Part shown: positions 1 to 5,249 of the stretch, piece by piece
Layout of the letters: every line of letters starts with the position of its first letter
Position numbering within the stretch: position 1 is the stretch's first letter
Assembly (NCBI GenBank): GCA_905215765.1
Contig: CAJMRP010000124.1
Location: 1-5,768 of the forward strand
DNA: 5,768 nucleotides
Source: an uncultured bacterium
GTDB lineage: Bacteria; Actinomycetota; Coriobacteriia; Coriobacteriales; Coriobacteriaceae
Direction: 5' to 3'
The notes under the pieces: generated by a model
The model's input: only the letters and a program-made list of their open reading frames with translations
Told to the model about the DNA's origin: nothing
The model's database searches: none
Program-made: the position numbers and the translations under genes

Positions 1-729
1 AAGCGCGGCTACGACGTGACCGTCTACGAGGCGAGCGATCATCTGGGCGGCCAGATTGTGCTGGCGGCTGCGCCTCCGCGCAAGGACGAGATCATGCGCT
101 CGGTCGAGTACTACGAGAAGATTCTGCCTGGCCTGGGCGTGAAGGTTGAGCTCAGCCACGTCGCTACGGCAGAGGACCTCAACGCCGCCGATGCCGCGAT
201 TGTGGCCGTGGGCGCGCACGACGTGGTCATCCCCGTTCCGGGTGCCGACTCGGACAAGGTCGTCTCGAGCTGGGACGTGCTGGCCGGCAAGGTGGAGCTT
301 ACGGGCCGCGTCGCCGTCATTGGCGGCGGCCTGGTGGGCACCGAGACTGCCGAGTACCTGCTGCAGCACGGCTGCGAGGTGGCGATCGTGGAGATGCTCG
401 ACAAGATTGCCGCGGGCGAGTCCGAGACCATTCTGCCGCTGATTATGAGCGACTTTGCCGAGCACAACGTGGAGCAGCACGTGAAGACCCGCCTGACCGC
501 CATTACCGACGAGGGCGTGGAGGCCGTGCGCACCACCGAGGACGGCGCCGAGGAGCCGGTAAATATCGCCTGCGATTACGTGGTGATGGCCGTGGGCTCC
601 AAGGCCAACGCGTTTGACCTGGACGGCGTGACGGTGCCCGTGACCTGCGTGGGCGACTGCTCGGGCGAGCGCACCGCCGACATTGCGAGCGCCATCCGCA
701 CGGCGTATCACGCGGCCAACGAGCTGTAG
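1..729 (+). CDS. NADH:flavin oxidoreductase / 2-enoate reductase-like protein, C-terminal part (5' truncated)
   Basis: The frame is open from base 1, so the gene begins outside the window; a GTG at 16 is internal, because the preceding codons (KRGYD) already continue the fold. Numbering from base 1, the start (VTVYEASDHLGGQ) is the FAD-binding strand and loop typical of the C-terminal half of the 2,4-dienoyl-CoA reductase / 2-enoate reductase / BaiCD-type family. Residues 104-113 (VAVIGGGLVG) form the GxGxxG Rossmann motif for NAD(P)H. Residues 217-219 (VGD), near the C-terminus, match the conserved flavin-contacting GD motif before the last helix. The N-terminal TIM barrel with FMN and the 4Fe-4S cysteines would lie upstream and cannot be seen. 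The family reduces activated C=C bonds in the cytoplasm, using NAD(P)H through FAD, Fe-S and FMN; the substrate cannot be told here. It ends in TAG and is followed by an intrinsic terminator, so it is probably the last gene of its transcript. A stand-alone pyridine nucleotide-disulphide oxidoreductase is a less likely alternative. Confidence 0.88.
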   Translation, partial: KRGYDVTVYEASDHLGGQIVLAAAPPRKDEIMRSVEYYEKILPGLGVKVELSHVATAEDLNAADAAIVAVGAHDVVIPVPGADSDKVVSSWDVLAGKVELTGRVAVIGGGLVGTETAEYLLQHGCEVAIVEMLDKIAAGESETILPLIMSDFAEHNVEQHVKTRLTAITDEGVEAVRTTEDGAEEPVNIACDYVVMAVGSKANAFDLDGVTVPVTCVGDCSGERTADIASAIRTAYHAANEL

Positions 730-745
730 TTGAGCATCGCGGCCA

Positions 746-775
746 GGCGGGGCGGTAGCACGGATCCGCCTCGCC
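746..775 (+). other. GC-rich hairpin just after the oxidoreductase stop codon
   Basis: GGCGGGGCGG at 746-755 pairs with CCGCCTCGCC at 766-775 across a 10-base loop, giving a 10-bp stem with one G-T wobble. It begins 16 bases after the stop codon and has no T tract, so alone it is not an intrinsic terminator. It may protect the mRNA 3' end or act with the terminator at 805. The role is inferred. Confidence 0.45.
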
Positions 776-804
776 CGATTGCGTCCCGTCGGGTGTCAAT
801 CGGT

Positions 805-844
805 GCGGGGCCTGCAAGCGCAGCAGGTCCCGCCCTTTTGTTTT
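805..844 (+). terminator. Intrinsic terminator of the oxidoreductase gene
   Basis: GCGGGGCCTGC (805-815) pairs with GCAGGTCCCGC (823-833), an 11-bp stem with one G-T wobble and a 7-base loop. It is followed after two C by TTTTGTTTT (836-844). This is a clear Rho-independent terminator for the gene ending at 729. Confidence 0.85.
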
Positions 845-1000
845 GCTCCGGTGGATGGCAATGCGCGGTAATCATGAGGAGTGAGGACGTCTACTGCCTT
901 GCAGATTACTCAAAATTATTGGGGGGAGGGGTTAATAACTATATCTTCTATACCAAAGGACATAAAGAGATGCCAATTTTGTTGACAAGCGAATGACGAT

Positions 1001-1017
1001 TAGCTGCGAGTCAGCTA
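1001..1017. repeat. Perfect 6-bp inverted repeat, operator-like
   Basis: TAGCTG (1001-1006) and CAGCTA (1012-1017) are exact reverse complements around the 5-base spacer CGAGT. It starts 13 bases after a TTGACA hexamer (982-987). It could be an operator or a short hairpin; no regulator can be named. Confidence 0.35.
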
Positions 1018-1049
1018 CCAGCGTAAATAATCGATAAAGAAATGTCGTA

Positions 1050-1063
1050 ATTTGGTGCCAAAT
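1050..1063. repeat. Perfect inverted repeat ATTTGG-TG-CCAAAT, operator-like
   Basis: Two 6-bp arms that are exact reverse complements around a 2-base centre, in the AT-rich region about 110 bases before the helix-turn-helix gene. The compact dyad suits a dimeric regulator better than an RNA hairpin. No binding family is recognised. Confidence 0.35.
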
Positions 1064-1090
1064 GCCCAGATAACGCCGCGTCTATTTTAA

Positions 1091-1117
1091 TTAACTGCTT
1101 TGAGCAAACAGTAAAAT
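1091..1117 (+). promoter_or_regulatory. Possible promoter of the helix-turn-helix gene
   Basis: TAAAAT (1112-1117) matches the -10 consensus in five of six positions. The best upstream hexamer is TTAACT (1091-1096), four of six, but its 15-base spacer is short. A start near 1124 would leave a leader of about 45 bases before the gene at 1170. The alternative TTGAGC (1100-1105) lacks a good -10. Weak, position-based call. Confidence 0.25.
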
Positions 1118-1169
1118 GCTACTATCTAACTTGCACGTAAGAAGGCAGATTAACGGTTAAGGCTAAGAA

Positions 1170-1574
1170 GTGGCAGGTATGTCGGAAGCAACTAGGACTC
1201 GCACGCATGCGCCCGAGGTTAGGCAGCGCGCCGTCGAGATCCTCCAAGAGGGGGTCGGTCATCGCGCCCTCGCCGCGGAGCTTGGCATTCCCCAGGCCAC
1301 GGCTCGTCAGTGGGCCCGCGCGTATGCCGTGGGCGGTGCCGACGCCGTTCTCAATGCCGGTTCGCATCATCACACCTATTCGTACGAAGTTAAGCTCGCC
1401 GTGGTCAAGGACCGCTTGGAAAACGGCTTAACGGTTCGCGAGGCCATGATTAAGCACAAGATTCCCAGCGAGTCTTCGGTCAAGGCTTGGTGCCGTCAGT
1501 ACCGCGAGAGCGGTGAGTCCGCACTGGTCGATAAGCCGCGCGGTCGCAAGCCGCGCGTTAAAAAGGCGGAATAG
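1170..1574 (+). CDS. Small tandem helix-turn-helix protein, IS3/IS150 OrfA-like
   Basis: A 134-residue basic, soluble protein with two helix-turn-helix units. The first, about residues 16-52, contains ALAAELGIPQATARQWARAY. The second, about residues 72-113, contains TVREAMIKHKIPSESSVKAW. It ends in the basic tail KPRGRKPRVKKAE. This two-unit layout with a GRKP-type tail is that of the first ORF of IS3/IS150-family transposases, which binds the element ends, and also of domesticated stand-alone relatives. No OrfB integrase with a DDE core follows; only 180 bases separate it from the next gene, and an intrinsic terminator begins 12 bases after its stop. I see no terminal inverted repeats either. 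The frame begins at a GTG with AAGG at 1159-1162 ahead of it; ATG at 1179 is an equally plausible start and would remove three residues. It is either a relic of an insertion sequence or a DNA-binding protein in its own right. Any control of the hydrogenase operon downstream is speculation. Confidence 0.72.
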   Translation: MAGMSEATRTRTHAPEVRQRAVEILQEGVGHRALAAELGIPQATARQWARAYAVGGADAVLNAGSHHHTYSYEVKLAVVKDRLENGLTVREAMIKHKIPSESSVKAWCRQYRESGESALVDKPRGRKPRVKKAE

Positions 1575-1586
1575 CAAACGGGATGG

Positions 1587-1609
1587 TGCGCCCACAGGGG
1601 CGCATTTTT
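1587..1609 (+). terminator. Intrinsic terminator of the helix-turn-helix gene
   Basis: TGCGCCC (1587-1593) and GGGCGCA (1598-1604) form a perfect 7-bp stem with the tetraloop ACAG, followed at once by TTTTT (1605-1609). It sits 12 bases after the stop at 1574 and separates this gene from the ech operon. Confidence 0.88.
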
Positions 1610-1697
1610 CTTGCCGCCTCTCTGCTCCAAAGCGGACGTGCCCTTACCCCGTACGCCTAAAACTCCCCAGTTGACCGAAAACCTGCCGTCGCTACTC

Positions 1698-1726
1698 CTC
1701 AATTGAGCTATAACGTTAAACAATTG
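1698..1726. promoter_or_regulatory. Palindrome cluster with possible -10 element upstream of echAB
   Basis: Three perfect palindromes lie in 29 bases: CTCAATTGAG (1698-1707), TAACGTTA (1711-1718) and CAATTG (1721-1726). The two CAATTG cores are 21 bp apart, about two helical turns. TATAAC (1709-1714), five of six to the -10 consensus, lies between them; no good -35 is seen at 16-19 bases upstream. A start near 1720 would give a leader of about 35 bases before the ATG at 1755. The layout fits an operator overlapping the promoter of the hydrogenase operon, so this operon probably has its own regulated start. The regulator is unknown. Confidence 0.4.
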
Positions 1727-1740
1727 CAGCGTTTTTGCAT

Positions 1741-1747
1741 GGGGGAG
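1741..1747 (+). promoter_or_regulatory. Ribosome binding site of echAB
   Basis: GGGGGAG lies 7 bases before the ATG at 1755 and decides this start. The nearby ATGs at 1739 and 1750 are out of frame with the gene. Confidence 0.6.
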
Positions 1748-1754
1748 TGATGGT

Positions 1755-4637
1755 ATGACGCTACTGTATTTCCTTACCCTGTTTCCGCTGGTACCGGCGC
1801 TGGGCATGCTGTTCGCGCGCGGTGACCGCGCCCGCGATGCGGTGGGGCTCATAGGCTCCGGCATTATTATGGCGGTGACAGTTGTAGTAGCCGTCAAGTT
1901 TTTTGGCACGGGTCCGCAGAGCTTTGAGGTTGCCCCCGGCACCTCGCATGTGCTCTCGATCATCAGCTCCGTTATCGACGTCATCCTGTGCGCCGTCATC
2001 CTGTACAACGCGTACAAATATAGGAACGCGCTCACCACGGTGCTCGGCATAGTCCAGCTGGTGGGCTCGGTCGCCTTTGCAGCCATGACGCTGCCCGCGG
2101 CCGAAGCCGTCACGGCGACGCCGCTCTACCTGGACTACATGAGTGTGATCATGGTCCTCGCCGTCGGTATCGTCGGCAGCCTAATCTGCGTGTATGCCCT
2201 GGGCTACATGAAGGACTTTCAGGCCCATGACGAGCACGAGGCCGCGCTGCGCGGGCAGACCGCGCCCGACCGTCGCCCGCAGTTTCTGGCGCTTATGTTC
2301 CTGTTCCTCTCAGCCATGTTCGTCATCGTGACGAGCGACAACCTTGAGTGGCTGTTCTGCGGCTGGGAAATCACCACCGTGTGCTCGTTCCTTATGATTG
2401 GCTACACGCGCACGCCCGAGGCCATCAAGAACGCCTTTACCCAGATCATCCTTAACATGCTGGGCGGTATCGCGTTTTTGGCCGGACTCATGTATCTGCA
2501 CGTTAACGGCATGCCGCTGACCATCTCGGGCATGATCGAGCTTTCCGGCGCCGGAACCGCGCAATCCGCGCTGCTGGTGATGCCGGTCGTTCTGCTGTCG
2601 CTCGCCGCGCTCACCAAGGCCGCACAGATGCCGTTCCACACCTGGCTGCTCGGCGCCATGGTTGCCCCCACGCCCACGAGCGCCCTGCTGCATTCGTCCA
2701 CCATGGTCAAAGCCGGCGTGTTCCTGATGGTCAAGCTGAGCCCGCTCTATGCCATCTATCCCGTGACGGGCTTTATGGTCACAAGTGTGGGTGCCATCAC
2801 GTTTTTGCTCGCTGCCCTCATGGCCATCTCGCAGAGCAACGCCAAACGCGTGCTCGCATTCTCCACCATTTCCAACTTGGGCCTTATCAGTGCCTGCTTG
2901 GGTGTCGGCGCGCCCGAGGCCATGTGGGCGGCCATCTTCCTTATCCTGTTCCACACGGTGGCAAAGTCGCTGCTATTCCTGTGCGTGGGCACGGCCGAGC
3001 ATCATATCGGCAGCCGCGATATCGAGGACATGGACGGTATGTTCAGCCGCATGCCGCACCTGACGCGCCTGATGATGCTGGGCATCATGGGCATGTTTGT
3101 GGCGCCGTTTGGCATGCTCGTGTCCAAGTGGGGCGCCCTGGTGGCGTTTGCACAGACCGGCAACGTGCTCATGATTATGGTGCTGGCCTTTGGCTCGGCA
3201 GCGACGTTCTTCTTCTGGGGCAAGTGGCTTGCCAAGCTTTCGGGCGTCGACCCCACGGCTCAAAACGTTGAGGTCAATGTCCATAAGACCGAATGGGTGG
3301 CCCTCAACACCATCGCCGCGCTGCTGATTCTGTGCTGCGTGGCCTTCCCGGTTATCTCGAGCGGTCTGGTGTCGCCTTACTTGGCCATGGTGTTTGGCCG
3401 CGTGCCGTACGTTATTGGCAAGGACGCCATGTATCTGATGGTGGTTATCGTGGCGTTTATCGCCGTGGTGCTGCTGACGTCGTTCCGCGTGAGCAACAAA
3501 CCGCACGTCAACGTGTACCTTTCGGGCGTGGGAACCGACAAATATCGCCATTTCCGCGGCTCGATGGGACACGAGGTGAAGGCCGAAAAGCGCAATTGGT
3601 ACTCGGAAGACGCCCTTGGCGAGAAGCGTATTGGTCCCGCGGGTAGCGTCGTGTGTTGCAGCATTATCTTGTTTGCGCTGCTGTGCTGCGCGTGGATTGG
3701 GCCCGAGCGGCTTGCCATGAGCGCGCCCTCGGTGCTGCGCGGCAAGTATTTCGAAGGCTCGGGCGTCGTGGGCATCTTTATTGGTACCGTGGCGTTTGCC
3801 TTGCTGGCGCCGCTTGTGGGCGGCCTGATCGACGGCATCGACCGCAAGCTGTCCGCCCGCATGCAGGGCCGCGTGGGCCCGCGCCTGCTGCAGCCCTTCT
3901 ACGACGTTGCCAAGCTGCTGCGCAAAGCTCCTGCCAGCGTAAACACCATGGACGATACCTACATGGCGTGCGCGCTCATCTTTACCGTGGTGGGCGGCGG
4001 CATCTTTGTGTCGGGTTCCAACACGCTGTTGTGCGCCTTTATGGTTACGCTCGCCGCGATCTTTGTGGTGTTGGCGTCTGCCTCGACGCAAAGCCCGTTT
4101 GCCCAGGTCGGCGCCGACCGCGAACTGTTGCAGGTCATGAGTTACGAGCCCGCTGTTCTGCTGATGAGCGTGGGCCTGTATCTTGCCACCGACAGCTTCG
4201 ATTCCATTGCCGTGACGGGGCAGTCGGTCCCCATCATCGTGTACGGCGCGCCCATTTTCCTCGCGCTGCTCGCGGTGCTTACCATCAAGTTGCGCAAGTC
4301 GCCGTTTGACCTTTCGTACTCGCATCACGCGCATCAGGAGATCGTCCAGGGCGTCGCCACCGAGATGAGCGGCGGCACGCTGGCCAAGATGACCCTCATG
4401 CACTGGTGCGAGACCGTGCTGTTTTTGATGTGGGTGGGCATGTTCTTTGTCTGGGACAACCCGGTGAGCTGGGTCGTAGCCCTGGTCGTGATGGCTGCGA
4501 CGTATTTTGTCGAGGTCCTGATCGACAACACCTTCGCCCGTAGCACCTGGCGCAGCTGCTTTAAGCTCGGCTGGGGTGTGGCGCTGGTGTTTGGCCTGCT
4601 CAACCTTATGCCCATCCTCGTCGATGTGTTTATTTAG
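1755..4637 (+). CDS. echAB: Ech-type hydrogenase membrane subunits EchA and EchB fused in one protein
   Basis: A 960-residue polytopic membrane protein joining two complex I-related subunits. Residues 1 to about 655 are an EchA/HycC/NuoL antiporter-like subunit. The ion-pathway residues are present: E205 in GWE, K288 in LTKAAQMPFHTWL, H313 in SALLHSS, K319 in MVKAG, K404 in VAKSLLF and K458 in LVSKWG; the signature NAKRVLAFSTISNLG is also there. Residues from about 668 to 960 are an EchB/HycD/NuoH subunit. R706-K720 carry RVGPRLLQPFYDVAK, followed by SPFAQVGADRELLQ and, at 849-862, SPFDLSYSHHAHQE, a pattern I associate with Ech-type EchB rather than respiratory NuoH. Each part has normal family length, so this looks like a true gene fusion with no lost domain. 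The complex uses reduced ferredoxin to make H2 while moving H+ or Na+ out across the membrane. It heads the operon; its TAG overlaps the ribosome site of echC. HycC/HycD of formate hydrogenlyase are the nearest alternatives, but gene order favours Ech. Confidence 0.9.
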   Translation: MTLLYFLTLFPLVPALGMLFARGDRARDAVGLIGSGIIMAVTVVVAVKFFGTGPQSFEVAPGTSHVLSIISSVIDVILCAVILYNAYKYRNALTTVLGIVQLVGSVAFAAMTLPAAEAVTATPLYLDYMSVIMVLAVGIVGSLICVYALGYMKDFQAHDEHEAALRGQTAPDRRPQFLALMFLFLSAMFVIVTSDNLEWLFCGWEITTVCSFLMIGYTRTPEAIKNAFTQIILNMLGGIAFLAGLMYLHVNGMPLTISGMIELSGAGTAQSALLVMPVVLLSLAALTKAAQMPFHTWLLGAMVAPTPTSALLHSSTMVKAGVFLMVKLSPLYAIYPVTGFMVTSVGAITFLLAALMAISQSNAKRVLAFSTISNLGLISACLGVGAPEAMWAAIFLILFHTVAKSLLFLCVGTAEHHIGSRDIEDMDGMFSRMPHLTRLMMLGIMGMFVAPFGMLVSKWGALVAFAQTGNVLMIMVLAFGSAATFFFWGKWLAKLSGVDPTAQNVEVNVHKTEWVALNTIAALLILCCVAFPVISSGLVSPYLAMVFGRVPYVIGKDAMYLMVVIVAFIAVVLLTSFRVSNKPHVNVYLSGVGTDKYRHFRGSMGHEVKAEKRNWYSEDALGEKRIGPAGSVVCCSIILFALLCCAWIGPERLAMSAPSVLRGKYFEGSGVVGIFIGTVAFALLAPLVGGLIDGIDRKLSARMQGRVGPRLLQPFYDVAKLLRKAPASVNTMDDTYMACALIFTVVGGGIFVSGSNTLLCAFMVTLAAIFVVLASASTQSPFAQVGADRELLQVMSYEPAVLLMSVGLYLATDSFDSIAVTGQSVPIIVYGAPIFLALLAVLTIKLRKSPFDLSYSHHAHQEIVQGVATEMSGGTLAKMTLMHWCETVLFLMWVGMFFVWDNPVSWVVALVVMAATYFVEVLIDNTFARSTWRSCFKLGWGVALVFGLLNLMPILVDVFI

Positions 4638-4641
4638 GAGG
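4636..4641 (+). promoter_or_regulatory. Ribosome binding site of echC, overlapping the echAB stop
   Basis: AGGAGG shares two bases with the TAG stop of the preceding gene (4635-4637) and lies 8 bases before the ATG at 4650. It favours that start over the in-frame ATG at 4662 and implies translational coupling. Confidence 0.75.
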
Positions 4642-4649
4642 CGGCATCC

Positions 4650-5249
4650 ATGGATCATAAAATGTCGCGCTCGCCGTGGGTTATTCATTACGACGGCTCG
4701 AGTTGCAACGGATGCGATATCGAGGTGCTGGCCTCGCTCACGCCGCTGTTCGATGCGGAGCGCTTTGGCGTGGTCAACACCGGCAACCCCAAGCATGCGG
4801 ACATCTTTTTGGTGACGGGGTCGGTCAATGCCCAGAACCTGCCCGTCGTGCGCCAGATCTACAACCAGATGCTCGAGCCCAAGTGCGTGGTGGCCTGCGG
4901 TATCTGCGCGTGTTCGGGCGGCGTGTTCCGCGATGCCTATAACGTGATCGGCGGCGTGGACCGCGCGATTCCCGTGGATGTGTACGCGCCCGGGTGCGCC
5001 ATTCGCCCCGAGACCGTGATCGATGCCATCGTGGAGGCGTGCGGCATCCTGGACCAGAAGGAGGCCGTGATGCGCGCCGGCGGCGATCCGCTTACCGTGG
5101 GCGGTGCCGCTACTTGGGACGGTGGCGTTGAGTTGGGCGAGGACGGGTTTGTGGCTGCGGGGGCCGGGGCTGATGGTGCCGGTGACGGTGTCGAGGCCAA
5201 CGTGTCCACCAGGTCCGCCGCGCCCGCCGCTGCAAAGGAGGCCGAGTAA
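4650..5249 (+). CDS. echC: Ech hydrogenase small subunit EchC (NuoB-like, [4Fe-4S])
   Basis: A 199-residue cytoplasmic-side subunit of the NuoB / NiFe-hydrogenase small-subunit family, which holds the proximal [4Fe-4S] cluster that passes electrons to the NiFe site of EchE. The expected four ligands are visible: C19 and C22 in SSCNGCDIE, C86 in the GxCxxxGG motif (GICACSGG, 84-91) and C116 in YAPGCAIRPE. The CxxC spacing of the first pair is that of hydrogenase small subunits, unlike the adjacent CC of true NuoB, and supports hydrogenase over NADH dehydrogenase. Further cysteines at 79, 83, 88 and 131 are not expected ligands. The conserved core ends near residue 145, about the usual EchC length. 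Residues 146-199 are an added tail rich in Gly, Ala, Asp and Glu with no fold I recognise. It starts 12 bases after echAB, and its TAA shares one base with the ATG of echD. Confidence 0.9.
   Translation: MDHKMSRSPWVIHYDGSSCNGCDIEVLASLTPLFDAERFGVVNTGNPKHADIFLVTGSVNAQNLPVVRQIYNQMLEPKCVVACGICACSGGVFRDAYNVIGGVDRAIPVDVYAPGCAIRPETVIDAIVEACGILDQKEAVMRAGGDPLTVGGAATWDGGVELGEDGFVAAGAGADGAGDGVEANVSTRSAAPAAAKEAE
5085..5246 (+). other. Low-complexity Gly/Ala/acidic C-terminal tail of EchC
   Basis: Residues 146-199 of EchC are mostly Gly, Ala, Asp, Glu and Val, with no cysteines, and end in AAPAAAKEAE. This lies beyond the conserved [4Fe-4S] domain. It looks disordered and may be a lineage-specific linker; its role is unknown. 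Confidence 0.6.
5234..5241 (+). promoter_or_regulatory. Ribosome binding site of echD inside the echC end
   Basis: AAAGGAGG lies within the last codons of echC and 7 bases before the ATG at 5249. The stop and start share one base (TAATG), a classic arrangement for translational coupling of subunits made in equal amounts. Confidence 0.8.

Larger units (their letters stand above)
845..1169. other. AT-rich intergenic region with palindromes, no supported gene
   Basis: About 325 bases between the terminator and the helix-turn-helix gene. From about 900 onward it is clearly richer in A+T than its surroundings. It holds a purine run of ten G and one A (920-930), a TTGACA hexamer (982-987) without a good -10 partner, and inverted repeats at 1001-1017, 1050-1063 and 1150-1160. 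A frame open from 730 to 996 crosses the terminator, has a TTG start with no credible ribosome site and no family resemblance, so I do not call it a gene. The region most likely carries the regulatory DNA of the gene at 1170, or is a remnant of acquired DNA. Confidence 0.5.

Noticed and set aside
730..996. An 88-codon + strand frame after the oxidoreductase, TTG start
   Set aside because: It crosses a strong intrinsic terminator, has no ribosome site, and changes composition halfway as the DNA becomes AT-rich. No family is recognised.
1560..1575. Possible -1 frameshift slippery site (AAAAAGG) at the end of the OrfA-like gene
   Set aside because: The bases GTT AAA AAG in frame do not give an A AAA AAG heptamer, and no OrfB frame follows.
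1496..2113. A 205-codon - strand frame covering the echAB promoter region
   Set aside because: It spans the end of the HTH gene, its terminator and the start of echAB in antisense, with no conserved protein features.
2973..4796. A 607-codon open frame on the - strand opposite echAB and the start of echC
   Set aside because: It is antisense to a clearly conserved membrane protein, its product is full of His, Arg and Gln with no recognisable domain, and it runs past the echAB/echC boundary. It is a by-product of GC-rich third positions.
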